The notes under the pieces: generated by a model | What the model saw: only the letters and a program-made list of their open reading frames with translations | Database searches by the model: none | What the model was told of the DNA's origin: nothing | NCBI GenBank assembly: GCA_002021875.1 | Contig: CP018627.1 | Span: 124,001-188,000 of the forward strand | Length of the DNA stretch: 64,000 nt | Direction of reading: 5' to 3' | Origin: Streptomyces hygroscopicus | GTDB lineage: Bacteria > Actinomycetota > Actinomycetes > Streptomycetales > Streptomycetaceae | Made by a program: the position numbers and the translations under genes | In this document: positions 17,581-27,640 of the stretch, piece by piece | Position numbering within the stretch: position 1 is the stretch's first letter | How the letters are laid out: the number at the start of each line of letters is the position of its first letter

Positions 17581-17804
17581 CTGAGCGTCGGCGTGCTCGC
17601 GGTGGGCGCGGACGGGTACCGGGCGCTGGTCTCCTACGGCGAGATCCCCCCGGGCTCCGGCAACCGGGGCGCGATCCTGGCCGTCGAGCAGTACGGGCAC
17701 CGCCGGCCCGACCCCGGCTGGTCGTGACCGGCGAGGTCACCGGTGGGCGCGACGTCAACGACGTCGTCGAACTGGACGTCGTGCGCGTCGAGCCCACCGG
17801 CTAA
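17581..17804 (+). pseudogene. Molybdopterin-dependent oxidoreductase C-terminal fragment, frameshifted
   Basis: It reads GADGYRALVSYGEIPPGSGN and RGAILAVEQYGHRR in one frame, then LVVTGEVTGGRDVNDVVELD in another to the TAA at 17802-17804. This matches the end of molybdopterin-binding (sulfite-oxidase-like) domain proteins. The upstream part is missing at the IS30 side and a frameshift lies near 17705. Its stop overlaps the stop of the convergent aldo/keto reductase. Confidence 0.5.
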
Positions 17805-18793
17805 CCCCGAGCGACCTCAGCGGTGTGCGCGGGGGTGTAGCGCTCGCCCATCACCCGGTCGCTCAGCGGGTCCAGCGCGGCCAGCGCCTCGGCGTCCAGG
17901 GTGAGCTCCAGCGCAGCCGCGTTCTGCTCCAGCCGTGCAGGGCTGCGGGTGCCCGGAATAGTCGCCACCGCCACCCCGAGCCGCTCGGCCTGGGCGTACA
18001 CCCAGGCCAGCGCCACCTGGGCCGGGGTGGCACCCAGCCGGTCGGCCACCTCGCGCACGGTCTGCGCGATCTTCTCGTTGGCCTCGCCCGCCTCGCCGGC
18101 GAAGCGAGGGTTGGTGCGCCGGAAGTCCTTCTCGCCCAGTGTGGAGCGGTCCAGGGTGCCGGTCAGGAACCCCCGCCCCAGCGGCGAGTACGGCACCAGC
18201 CCGACCCCCAGCTCGGCCATCGCCGGAGTGACCGCCTCGACGTCGCGGGTCCACAGCGAGTACTCGCTCTGCACCGCGGTGATCGGGTGCACCGCGTGCG
18301 CCCGGCGCAGCAACTCGCCGTCGACCTCGGACAGGCCCAGATGGCGGACCTTGCCCGCCTCGACCAGCTCGGCCATCGCCCCGACGGTCTCCTCGATCTC
18401 CACGTCCTGGGGCGGGCGGTGGGCGTAGTACAGGTCGATCACCTCGACGCCCAGCCGCAGCAGCGAGGCGTCGCAGGAGCGCAGCACGTAGTCCCGGGCA
18501 CCGCGGATGCGGCGTGCCCGGTCGCCGGCACTGCGGTCGATGCCGAACTTGGTGGCCAGCTGCACCTGGCCCCGGCGGCCGTGGATGGCCCGGCCCACCA
18601 GCACCTCGTTGTGCCCGGTGCCGTAGGAATCGGAGGTGTCCAGGAACGTGACGCCCAGCTTCAGGGCCCGATCGATGGTGGCCAGGCCGCCGTCCCAGTC
18701 GGCGGCGCCATAGCTCTCGCTCATCCCCATACACCCCAGGCCCATCGCGCTGACGGTGAGACCGGACGAGCCGAGCGTGGTTCGGGTGATCAT
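17801..18793 (-). CDS. Aldo/keto reductase
   Basis: A 330-residue NADPH-dependent oxidoreductase of the AKR fold. The catalytic tetrad is visible: Asp and Tyr in FLDTSDSYGTG, Lys in LATKFGID, His in IDLYYAHRPP. The cofactor loop [15 protein letters not shown] and the late TIPGTRSPARLEQN are typical of the YakC/AKR13 group. ATG 18793 is chosen because AGGAGGAG lies upstream; the frame is open further but without a ribosome site. It has a MerR-type promoter at 18856-18886, though no merR gene lies next to it. Likely role is reduction of reactive aldehydes or ketones; the substrate is unknown. Confidence 0.9.
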   Translation of the reverse strand: MITRTTLGSSGLTVSAMGLGCMGMSESYGAADWDGGLATIDRALKLGVTFLDTSDSYGTGHNEVLVGRAIHGRRGQVQLATKFGIDRSAGDRARRIRGARDYVLRSCDASLLRLGVEVIDLYYAHRPPQDVEIEETVGAMAELVEAGKVRHLGLSEVDGELLRRAHAVHPITAVQSEYSLWTRDVEAVTPAMAELGVGLVPYSPLGRGFLTGTLDRSTLGEKDFRRTNPRFAGEAGEANEKIAQTVREVADRLGATPAQVALAWVYAQAERLGVAVATIPGTRSPARLEQNAAALELTLDAEALAALDPLSDRVMGERYTPAHTAEVARG

Positions 18794-18855
18794 GCGCGGA
18801 TACTCCTCCTGCCCGGCGGACCGGGCGGTACCTTGAGCACTGACGAACGCCTCCG

Positions 18856-18886
18856 ACGCTAGGACTTGGAGCGCGCTCGAAGTCAA
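18856..18886 (-). promoter_or_regulatory. MerR-type promoter/operator for the aldo/keto reductase
   Basis: On the minus strand, TTGACT (18881-18886) and TAGCGT (18856-18861) are separated by 19 bp instead of the usual 17. The spacer is filled by a near-perfect palindrome (18863-18884, GACTT-GAGCGCGCTC-AAGTC with one mismatched pair). Long spacer plus central dyad is the hallmark of MerR-family-activated promoters. Confidence 0.65.
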
Positions 18887-18913
18887 GCCGGAGGACCGGC
18901 CCCCGCCGACGGG

Positions 18914-19050
18914 TCAGGCGCGGCGGGAGCGGGTGAGGGTGAAGCGGTCCACCGGCAGCAGGTCGCCACAGGGCCCGGACACCGCGTATTTCCCGGCCGT
19001 CTTCACCAGCGGGTGCAGCGGCCCAGCGGCCGGACCTTCGTGCGCGCCAT
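18914..19050 (-). pseudogene. Possible small ORF, broken (low confidence)
   Basis: From ATG 19050 (AGAGGA upstream) the frame gives MARTKVRPLG and stops soon after. A second frame continues with HPLVKTAGKYAVSGPCGDLL and PVDRFTLTRSRRA to a stop at 18914. Together they look like one protein of about 45 residues split by a frameshift. I do not recognise it. Confidence 0.25.
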
Positions 19051-19136
19051 GGTGTCCTCTTCTTACCGGTCCCGGGTATCTGCGCGGGACCTCCGCTTCG
19101 ACAACGAACGGCCCGACAGGTCGGGTGCGTCGCCCA

Positions 19137-20060
19137 TCACTCCTCGCCTTCGCCGTCCTCGACGGCGTCCGGGTCCCGCAGCGGGCGCAGGCCCTGGCCG
19201 GGGCCGCTGGCCTTGATGTTGAACAGGTAGCGGCCCAGGAAGTTGATGTGCCGGTCCTTGAGCGGAGAGAGGCGGGCGACGTCCTCGTCCTTGATGTCGT
19301 GGCCCTCGGCGCGGAGCTGGGCGACGGCAGCGTCCAGGTAGCGGGTGTTCCACAGGACGACGGCGTTGAGGACCAGGCCGAGGGCGGCGAGCTGGTCCTC
19401 CTGGCCCTCGCGGTACGCCTGGCGGATCTGCCCGCGGCCGCCGTGGCAGATCGCGCGGGCGAGCCGGTGGCGGGACTCCTGCACGGTGAGCTGCCGGTTC
19501 ATCAGCCGGCGGTAGGTGTCGTCGACCGGGTCGACCAGCGCGAGCAGGTGCATGGTCTTGTCGATCCGCCCGTACCCGGCGAACGTGGCGCCGAGCGGGG
19601 TCGGGTGGCCTTCGCGGCCGAACATCCGCAGCAGGTCGTAGGCCCGGACCTGGTTGGTGATGAGCGATCCGGCGACGCGGACCATGTCCGGCCAGTGCGT
19701 GGCGATCCGCTGAGGTTCACCTTGTTGCAGGCGACGGCCTCCAGCGGCCCGTACCCGGCGGCCGGCGCCTCACCGCCGGGCAGGTCGGCCCGCCAGAACC
19801 TCTGGTCGGCGAGGTCGCGGAAGCGCGGGGCGAAGCGGAAGCCGAGCAACTTGTACAGGCCGAAGGCCATGTCGGAGTACGAGGCGTTGTCGGTCGCGAC
19901 CATCTCCGGCTTCACCCCGCCGCCCCACATCTGGGCCAGCTCGATGCGGGACTGGGCGTGATGAGCGCGGCGTTCGCCGCGGCGATGGTGTCGGCGCGCA
20001 GGTAGTTCTGGTCGACGTGGGACAGCCGCGAGCGGGTCAGCGCCTTGTTCTCCGGGTCGA
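19137..20060 (-). pseudogene. Tn3-family transposase remnant (C-terminal third, multiple lesions)
   Basis: Three frames are needed. SRLSHVDQNYLRADTIAAAN (about 20040-19970) is followed by MWGGGVKPEMVATDNASYSD through ACNKVNL, then by MVRVAGSLITNQVRAYDLLR to the stop at 19137. Between WGGG and VKPE the segment that normally carries the first catalytic Asp is missing, so there is an internal deletion as well as two frameshifts. The sequence differs from the intact transposase at 5553-8591, so it is a separate, older element. Its 5' end joins a SARP fragment. Confidence 0.85.
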
Positions 20061-20076
20061 TGACCGGAGCACCGCA

Positions 20077-20613
20077 ACCCATGAGGAGGCACTGTCCGAG
20101 GTGATCGTCCGCCAGGACGGCCCCTACACCCTCGATCCTGAGCGCGTCAGCGTCGACCTCTGGAAGGCGTACAAATCTCTCGATGCCGCTCGTTCTGGTC
20201 ACAGCAACGAGCACCGCCTCGCCGCCTTGCAGTGCATCGGCGAGCTCTACCGAGGGGACCTGGCCGAAGACGTGACCGCTGAATGGATCGAGGCCCCTCG
20301 TGAAGCGCTGCGCCGCGACGTGCTCGACGCCTTCAGCGCCCTGGCCCACACCATCGACGACACCGACCCGGAGCGAGCCCTCATCCTTCTGGAACGTGCC
20401 CGCACACTCGACCGCTACAACCAGGCCCTCTACGAGGGCATCGCCCGCCTCCAGGCCCGCCTTGGCCAGCAAGACGCCATTACGCGAACGCTGGCCCTGC
20501 TCACCAAGACCCTGGCAGAAATCGGGGAACATCCCAGTCAAGAGACGGTGGCCTTCTGCGCATTCCTCCAACGCCGCCGACCAACCAACCGCAGCCGAGA
20601 CCAGGCCAGTTAA
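20077..20613 (+). pseudogene. SARP/AfsR-type regulator, BTAD domain fragment (5' truncated)
   Basis: The frame shows the bacterial transcriptional activator domain: YTLDPERVSVDLWKAYKSLD, YRGDLAEDVTAEWIEAPREA, then TPR-like helices (DTDPERALILLERARTLDRY) and a tail ending QAS. The N-terminal winged-helix DNA-binding part is missing and the segment begins at the Tn3 remnant. It is therefore unlikely to be a working regulator. Intact relatives often control antibiotic clusters; no such cluster is evident here. Confidence 0.7.
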
Positions 20614-20739
20614 GCTCCTATCCTCTGCGGCCAGCGGGGCCGGGCCTGGACAGTGCAATGGCGGTGTGGATGAAGCTGTAGCCGATCACGGGACTGCCGC
20701 CGTTGCGTGAGCTGCGGTGCAGAGGCGGGGAGCATAGCC

Positions 20740-20783
20740 ACTGCCCGGGGCCGCCGAGCTGGTAGTCGGCGGCCCCGGGCAGT
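20740..20783. terminator. Perfect 18-bp hairpin (bidirectional terminator candidate)
   Basis: ACTGCCCGGGGCCGCCGA at 20740-20757 pairs with 20766-20783 across an 8-nt loop, without mismatch. It sits between the SARP fragment and the convergent NTF2-like gene. Confidence 0.65.
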
Positions 20784-20846
20784 AGGTGAGGCCCCTTCGA
20801 GGTCATGGCGCCGTCAAGCTCTCTCAGGCTCGCCTGAATGTCAGCG

Positions 20847-20886
20847 CCCCTCATCGCCACGGACTGTGCGCCGTGGCGATGAGGGG
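20847..20886 (-). terminator. Perfect 16-bp hairpin after NTF2-like gene
   Basis: CCCCTCATCGCCACGG at 20847-20862 pairs with 20871-20886 over an 8-nt loop, 16 bases beyond the stop of the minus-strand gene 20903-21280. Confidence 0.7.
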
Positions 20887-20902
20887 GTTTGCACTGCCGC
20901 CG

Positions 20903-21280
20903 TCAGCTGTCCTGGCCGCCGACGGGGATGAAGTTGGCGTACTCCTCAATGCGCTTGATCTGTCCGGCATCGTCGAAGCCGAAGTAGACGGCGGCGTGGA
21001 CCTCGCCGCGCATGCCGCTTGTGGTGGCGACGTGGACCACGTGCTGTTGGAGGACTTCGCCCGGCTGGGTGAGTTGACGCAGGATGTCGTAGCGCATCGA
21101 TTCGATGGATTCGATCTGCCCTTCCATCCCGGCGATGTTCTCCTCGATGGACTGCTCGCCCTTGCCATCGTTGTGCCAGACGGTGGTCGTCTCGGCGCAC
21201 AGGGACCGGGCGGCTTTCCAGTCGCGGTTTTCCAGCGCGCGGAGGTAGGTGACGGCCTTGTCCTTCAGGTCCTTGCTCAT
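20903..21280 (-). CDS. SnoaL/NTF2-like protein
   Basis: A 125-residue NTF2-fold protein: an N-terminal helix pair (KDKAVTYLRALENRDWKAAR, SLCAETTTVWHNDG), the IEENIAGMEGQIESIESMRY helix and a final sheet (GEVHAAVYFGFDDAGQIKRI). ATG 21280 has AAGGAAG nine bases upstream. It is the third and last gene of a minus-strand group with the DUF1684 protein (55-bp gap) and the His-rich methyltransferase, and is followed by a strong hairpin. The group suggests a small-molecule tailoring or detoxification job, but no substrate is indicated. Confidence 0.75.
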   Translation of the reverse strand: MSKDLKDKAVTYLRALENRDWKAARSLCAETTTVWHNDGKGEQSIEENIAGMEGQIESIESMRYDILRQLTQPGEVLQQHVVHVATTSGMRGEVHAAVYFGFDDAGQIKRIEEYANFIPVGGQDS

Positions 21281-21335
21281 GGAGATCTTCCTTCTTGCGT
21301 TACATATTGATGGGTTCCGGCAGGGGTGGGGTGTA

Positions 21336-22139
21336 TCAGCTCTGGGCGGTGGCGTCGATCAGTGCGCGCTCGCCGACCTCGATGCGCATCGGCAGGTGGT
21401 TGCCGGGCGGCCTGAGCGGACAGACGAATACATCCGGGTTCAGGTGGTGGTGCGAGAGCGTGGCCTTGTTGAAGTCGACTGTCACGGTGCTGCCGGGCTC
21501 CAGCAGCGGCAGCACCAGCCAGCGGCCGATCGTCGGCGTCGATTCGCCGTTGGTCTCGTCGGTGAAGATCACCAGGCGATGGCCGGGGAAGTCCTGGAGG
21601 ACGGCCAGGACGAATTCGGCGCCGTCGATGGTCACGGCCAGGTCGACGGGGGCCAGGATGGCTTCGGTGCTGCGTGGGCTGGTCAGCCGCGGCACCTCGA
21701 TGCGGCGCCCTTCGGGAGCTGCTCGGTACTGGCCTTCGAAGACCCAGGCGGGGTTGTAGGGGAAGGTGTCGATGCCTGTGAGTCCGGTGCGCTCGACGCG
21801 GCCTTGGTCCATGACGACCAGGCCGTAGGAGCCGTCCGCGCCGCCGGCGAAGCCGATCCGGTTGTCAGGGAATTCCAGGGAGGTGCCGGAGGGGACGGGG
21901 CTCGTTCCATCGACCAGTCTGCCGGCCACCTGCACGCCGTCGATGGCCTTGGCCGTCACGGTCAGGTCTCCCGCTTCGGTGGTGCGCCATTCACCGGGGA
22001 TGCCGGGAAGCGTATGAGGGCCCGGGTCGGTGATCTTGGCGTTGGCGACGACCTTGGCCTTGCCGTTCGCGCCGGCGATCTCTTCCCATCGGTCCTGGCA
22101 CCAGGCTTCGTAGTCGGCGGGGATCTGTGGTGCGGTCAT
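21336..22139 (-). CDS. DUF1684 domain protein
   Basis: A 267-residue protein of the DUF1684 family, recognised by the order of blocks: an N-terminal helix (YEAWCQDRWEEIAGANGKAK), an FPYNPAWVFEGQYR strand, FVLAVLQDFPGHRLVIFTDE with ETNGESTPTIGRWLVLPLLE, and a C-terminal FNKATLSHHHLNPDVFVCPL then GNHLPMRIEVGER. The last blocks (NPxFxCPxPPxxNxLP-like) are the family signature. The function is not established; the fold is beta-rich. ATG 22139 has GGGAG upstream; the frame upstream of it is open but lacks protein character. It is probably co-transcribed with its neighbours. Confidence 0.75.
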   Translation of the reverse strand: MTAPQIPADYEAWCQDRWEEIAGANGKAKVVANAKITDPGPHTLPGIPGEWRTTEAGDLTVTAKAIDGVQVAGRLVDGTSPVPSGTSLEFPDNRIGFAGGADGSYGLVVMDQGRVERTGLTGIDTFPYNPAWVFEGQYRAAPEGRRIEVPRLTSPRSTEAILAPVDLAVTIDGAEFVLAVLQDFPGHRLVIFTDETNGESTPTIGRWLVLPLLEPGSTVTVDFNKATLSHHHLNPDVFVCPLRPPGNHLPMRIEVGERALIDATAQS

Positions 22140-22311
22140 GAATGCTCCCTTTCCTCTCCGCCCGCGCTGTGGGGTCGCGGCGATAGCGCTGCGCGGGCGT
22201 GGTTGCTCAGCCCAACGAAGCGCTTGGCGCTGCGCAGGCGGTGGTTGCGTATGAGGCAAGCAATTCGGTGCTGAGGCGGCCCGGGCAGGCAACCCTGTGT
22301 TGCGCCTGGTG

Positions 22312-23205
22312 TCAGGCGCGGCGGGCGGCCCAGACGGTGCGCTCGGTGCGTACGGCGAGATCCTCGCGGCGCAGGAGGCTGTTCGGGCTGTCGGTATCCA
22401 GGAGGTCGTCGAGAGCGGTGAGGTCCTCGGGGCTGAGAGCGGGGGCGGCGACGCCGCGGATGCGCTGCAGGCTGCCGTAGGCGTAGCGGCCGATCGCCTC
22501 GCTGCGCTCACCTTCGATGTTGACGGTGATGGTGCGCTCGTCCTCGACGGTGAAGCCGGCGGCTGTCAGCATCGGACCCCAGTCCGCGCCGCGGTGCGGA
22601 ACGTGCTCGGCGTGGAAGCTGTCGGTCGCGGCATGGGCGCGCTCTTCGAGGCCCGGCCGGTTCTCCGGGGCGCCGGCAGGCAGGAAGCGGGGGAAGTCCG
22701 CGAGCTCGACGACGGCGAACAGGCCCCCGGGGGCAAGCAGTTCGTGGACGCTCCGGAGGGCGCGGTCGGGGTCGGCCATGTGGTGCATCGAGGCCGAGGC
22801 CCACACCAGATCCGGCCTGCCGAGATCGGGCCAGCGGTTGCTGTCGAGGTCGGCCTGCACGGTCCGTACGCACTCCTCGACACCGCGGGCGCATGCCTTC
22901 TCGCGCAGGAACTGGAGGTGCCCGGCCGAGGCGTCGACGGCGGTGACGTGCGCGTCGGGGAAGCGTTCGAGGAGTGCGAAGGTGCCCGCGCCGGTGCCGC
23001 AGCCCAGGTCCACGATCTGGCGCGGCTCACTCTTCAGCGGCAGCCAGGCGGTGATGGACGCTATGTGCTCGGCGAGCACCTCGGCATCCAGATCGAGGAT
23101 CTCCACCTGCCCGCCATCGCTGTGCTCTTGGTGGCCGCTATGGCTGTGGTCGGGGTGGTGACCGCCTTCGCCATGGTGGTGGTGGGGCTGGTGCGTTTGG
23201 GTCAT
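22312..23205 (-). CDS. Class I SAM-dependent methyltransferase with histidine-rich N-terminus
   Basis: A 297-residue methyltransferase. The SAM-binding motif is QIVDLGCGTGAGTFALLERF, followed by HVTAVDASAGHLQFLREKA and LVWASASMHHMADPDRALRS, the pattern of type-11 methyltransferases that act on small molecules. The first 33 residues are exceptional, with about a dozen His and several Asp/Glu in TQTHQPHHHHGEGGHHPDHS, which would bind Ni, Zn or Cu. Relatives usually start near the EILDLDAEVLAEH helix, so this is an added tail. It starts a minus-strand group with DUF1684 and NTF2-like genes. Confidence 0.85.
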   Translation of the reverse strand: MTQTHQPHHHHGEGGHHPDHSHSGHQEHSDGGQVEILDLDAEVLAEHIASITAWLPLKSEPRQIVDLGCGTGAGTFALLERFPDAHVTAVDASAGHLQFLREKACARGVEECVRTVQADLDSNRWPDLGRPDLVWASASMHHMADPDRALRSVHELLAPGGLFAVVELADFPRFLPAGAPENRPGLEERAHAATDSFHAEHVPHRGADWGPMLTAAGFTVEDERTITVNIEGERSEAIGRYAYGSLQRIRGVAAPALSPEDLTALDDLLDTDSPNSLLRREDLAVRTERTVWAARRA

Positions 23206-23327
23206 GGCAACACCGTAAGCCCGTCATGCGCCTGCCGCACGACTGCTTGCGAGATGCGCAAGAAGGTGGCTTGGTGTGCTGCCCGGCACGCAAGATTGCC
23301 CGCCGCGTCGGGGTCCGGTCGACCTTA

Positions 23328-24192
23328 GACCGTGTCCTATGTGGTGAGGCGGACGAGCCTCTTGTAGCAGCACAGGGTGGCGGCCAGTCCGAGAAAGGCC
23401 AGGTAGTTGCGGGGATTGCGTTCGTAGCGGGGGCTGAGCCGGCGGTATTCGGACAGCCACGACATGGTGCGCTCGATGACCCAGCGGCGTCGCCCTAATC
23501 GTTCGCTGGACTCGATGCCTTTGCGGGCGATACGCACTCCGATGCGCTTCCAGCGAAGCCATCTGCGCAGATCAGCCCGGTCGTAGGCTTTGTCTGCACG
23601 CAAACGTTGGGGCTTGAAGTGACGGCCGCGGTGAGGGTCGTGTCTCGTTTGGTGACCCTCGACCATGGGCTTCAGCCCTTCGCTGTCGTGGGTGTTGCCG
23701 GCTGAGACGCCGACGAGGAGAGGCAGTCCGTTCGCGTCCGACAAGACGTGCATCTTGGAACCCGGCTTGCCGCGGTCCACGGGGCTCGGACCTGTGTGTT
23801 CGCCCCCTTTTTCGCCCGCACGTGAGCGGTGTCCAGGACGACACGGGTGACATCGATGAGGCCGGCGTCGTCGAGCCGGTGCAACACGGCTTCGTGCAGG
23901 CGACCCCAGACACCGGCTCTCGACCAGATGAGGAACCGGCGGTGGGCGGTCGACTTCGATATGCCGAAGCAGGGCGGCAGAGCCCGCCAGGCGCAGCCAC
24001 TGACCAGCACATAGATGATGGCCGCGAACAACGTCTCATCAGGCGTGTCCTGCGTTCCACCGCCCTGCGGCCGAACCCTCGACGGCGGGATCAGCGGCTT
24101 CGCGATCTCCCACAGGCCGTCGGGAACAATCCAACTCCACGTACCCCGCCCCATACCGAGGTCAACGACGCCTCACCACATAGGACACGGTC
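23328..24192 (-). mobile_element. IS5-family (IS427-group) insertion sequence, complete
   Basis: An 865-bp element with perfect terminal inverted repeats of about 24 bp (starting GACCGTGTCCTATGTGGTGA) and a TTA direct repeat at 23325-23327 and 24193-24195. Size, repeat and 3-bp A/T-rich target duplication fit the IS427 group. Its right TTA overlaps the TA used by the adjoining IS630-type element, so the two insertions abut. Confidence 0.92.
23337..24154 (-). CDS. IS5-family transposase, two overlapping frames (frameshift expression)
   Basis: OrfA (24154 to 23672) encodes the N-terminal domain: WIVPDGLWEIAKPLIPPSRV, SGCAWRALPPCFGISKSTAH and IDVTRVVLDTAHVRAKKG (first Asp). OrfB (about 23800 to 23337) continues with DRGKPGSKMHVLSDANGLPL (second Asp), YDRADLRRWLRWKRIGVRI and the ERTMSWLSEYRRLSPRYERN block (Glu). 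The frames overlap around AAAAAGGGGG (23803-23812), a plausible slippery site, which is how IS427-group elements make the fused transposase. No other lesion is seen, so the element is likely active. Confidence 0.9.
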
Positions 24193-24195
24193 TTA

Positions 24196-24227
24196 GTGGT
24201 CGGCTCCGGAAGTCCTTCGGGGGTTGA
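24196..24227 (+). repeat. Left 32-bp terminal repeat of the IS630-type transposon
   Basis: Identical, inverted, to 27609-27640. Preceded by TA. Confidence 0.9.
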
Positions 24228-25391
24228 TCAAGCTGCCGGCGCGACGGAGGATTCTTCTGGGTGATCGGCGGTGTGCCGGTCGAGTCTGGCCAGCAGATCG
24301 CCCAGGTCGGAGTGGTGAACTTCCACTGGAACGGCTGTGCCGTGGCGTTGTAGCGGTCTTCGAAAGCTCGGAGCCGGTTCCCGACTTGGGCAAGGTCGGT
24401 GAAGTCATTGGGCGCCACGACCTTGCGCTGCACGACGGAGAAGAAGATCTCCACCTGGTTCAGCCAGGAGGCGTGCACCGGGGTGTGGACCAGCACCGTG
24501 TTCGGGAACGCCGCGGTCAGCCGGTCTGCGGCCTTCTTGCCGCGGTGGGAGGAGCCATTGTCGACGACCCAGAACACGCGTTTTGCGCTCGTGTACGGTT
24601 CCTGGCTCATGACCTGAGCGACGAGAGCCATGAACGGGTCAATGCCGGTGCGTGCTTCGGTGCGGCCGAACACGCGGGCGTGGTGGACGTCGTAGGCGGC
24701 CAAGTAGGTCAGCGCTCCGCCGCGGCCGTAGGTGTGGTTCACTCGCATCGCCCTCGCCTGCCCTGCTGCGAGGGTGGGGTGACAGCGGCAGCGGGCCTGG
24801 ATGGAGGTCTTCTCATCCGCGCTTATGACGTACTCGTCCGCACCGAGCGGCCTGCCGTTGAAGGTGCGGGCGTAGAGGTCCAGCACGCGCTCGGCCTTGG
24901 GGCGGAAGTCAGGGTCGGTGATGAAGATCCAGGATCGGTGCTGCCAGGGCTTGAGGGTGTCCTGGGCGAGCCAGCGACGCACGGTGGAGGCCGACACGAA
25001 CGTGGCGATCTCTCGCGCCATGGCCTCGCGGGCCAGCTCCGAGCACGACCAACGCGACAGTGGCGCGCCGGCGTCGAAGGGAAGCCGACAGGCCAGGGCC
25101 TTGACCTGGGCGACCTGCAAGGCGGTGAAGCGGGGCGGACGGCCGGAGCGCTTGCGATCGGCTAGCCCAGTGAGTCCCAGCGCAGCGAATCGGTTCCGCC
25201 AGGTCCGCACGGTGTCCAGGTGTAATCCGGTCTCACGGGCGATGCGCGCGTTGGAGCGCCCACGCGCCGCGTGCAGGACCACCTGAGCCCGCATACGCAG
25301 CCGGTGCTCGGTCTTGACCGTAGGCCATCCTCTTCAGCCGCTCGCGCTCGGCGGGGGTCGGGGCTATCGCACGGGCCTGGGCAACAGACAA
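24228..25391 (-). pseudogene. IS630-family transposase with frameshifts near both ends
   Basis: The central frame is long and well conserved: ARGRSNARIARETGLHLDTV (helix-turn-helix), YVISADEKTSIQARCRC (first Asp), RVFWVVDNGSSHRGKKAADR (second Asp) and HASWLNQVEIFFSVVQRK (Glu). The expected N-terminus (PTPAERERLKRMAYG) is in another frame, with the break near 25320 in GGTCAAGACC. Near the 3' end one base is missing after KFTT, and the natural ending (LARLDRHTADHPEESSVA) lies in a third frame. The core is intact but the protein as read is not. Confidence 0.85.
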
Positions 25392-25639
25392 GACAGGCAG
25401 GCCAATCTGTAGAAGTGGTTTTTCGCCGCCCGCATTCTGGGAAGCCCTGCCTGTCGCACCCCCGGCACCCCGCCGGATCGTCCGTCAGCGGTTGACCTCG
25501 AGGTTGATCAGGAGGAGCAGGGCGCGCCGTGGCTGGTGCGCACGTGGGCACAGACCCCGGTCACAGCCCCGCCCGGGAGGACATGCCGCCGCTGCTCGCC
25601 GCCGCATGCCCGGGACCGCCGAACTTGGTGTACGGGCTG

Positions 25640-26752
<1,113 letters not shown>

Positions 26753-26754
26753 TC

Positions 26755-27384
26755 ATGCCTCGCTCCACCAACCCTGGCCAGACCTCGGACGCCGCCATCG
26801 CGGGCGAGTCCGCCGACTCCACGCGCCAGCGGATCGTCGCCGCAGCCAAGGAGGAGTTCGCCCGGCACGGGATCGCCGGCGCCCGCGTGGACCGCATCGC
26901 CAAGCAGGCCAGGACGAGCAAGGAACGTGTCTACGCCTACTTCCGCAGCAAGGAAGCCCTTTACGCGCACGTCGCCGAACGCGAGACGACCGCACTCGTC
27001 GAGGCCACTCAGCTGGACCCGGCCGATCTGCCCGGTTATGCCGGCATCCTCTTCGACCACTTCACGGCACGTCCGGACCACTACCGCCTGATCATGTGGG
27101 GCCGCCTGGAGCTGGCCGAGCCCGCAGACAACCCCACCAGCCCCCTCCAGGCCACGATCGCCGGCAAGCTCGACCAACTCCGCGACGCACAGCGCATCGG
27201 GCTGCTCGACCCGGCCTGGGACCCGGTCGACGTCCTCGCCCTGATCAACCAGATCGCCATGACCTGGGCAGGCCAGCCCGAAATCGCCGCCGCTGCCGCA
27301 GACCAGGCCGTGGACCCCTCCATCGCCGCCCGCCGCGCCGCACTGGTGGCTGCCGTCGAGCGCATGTTCCCTCGCTCGGACTGA
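26755..27384 (+). CDS. TetR/AcrR-family repressor (transposon cargo)
   Basis: A 209-residue regulator. The N-terminal TetR helix-turn-helix is textbook: STRQRIVAAAKEEFARHGIA, ARVDRIAKQARTSKERVYAY and FRSKEALYAHV. The C-terminal half is a helical ligand-binding domain resembling the TetR_C group with DPVDVLALINQIAMTWAGQ. It is divergent from the aldo/keto reductase with two shared palindromic operators, so autorepression and control of the reductase are expected. It is carried inside the IS630-ended transposon. The region 27385-27608 after it has no supported gene. Confidence 0.93.
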   Translation: MPRSTNPGQTSDAAIAGESADSTRQRIVAAAKEEFARHGIAGARVDRIAKQARTSKERVYAYFRSKEALYAHVAERETTALVEATQLDPADLPGYAGILFDHFTARPDHYRLIMWGRLELAEPADNPTSPLQATIAGKLDQLRDAQRIGLLDPAWDPVDVLALINQIAMTWAGQPEIAAAAADQAVDPSIAARRAALVAAVERMFPRSD

Positions 27385-27608
27385 GAACAACGCCCAAACC
27401 GTTTGGTTTGACGCACACCTCCGGGTGTGTCCGTTGAAGATGACCTGGTGGACGAACGCGCGGTCCGCTGGCACGGGAGTGGTTCGAGCCCGCGGCCGGC
27501 CAGGCGGTCGGTGATGGCCGTGGCCATCCGGATTGGCGGTAGCAGCCCTCGTCAACGGCTGTGCCAGCCAGGAGCTCGGCGACACCCGACAGACGCCCCG
27601 TCCCGGGG

Positions 27609-27640
27609 TCAACCCCCGAAGGACTTCCGGAGCCGACCAC
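27609..27640 (-). repeat. Right 32-bp terminal repeat of the IS630-type transposon
   Basis: Perfect inverted partner of 24196-24227, followed by TA at 27641-27642. The first base of the repeat supplies the G of the TAG stop codon of the neighbouring gene. Confidence 0.9.

Noticed and set aside
27385..27608. Possible small genes between tetR and the right transposon repeat
   Set aside because: Several short frames exist but none has a ribosome site or recognisable similarity.
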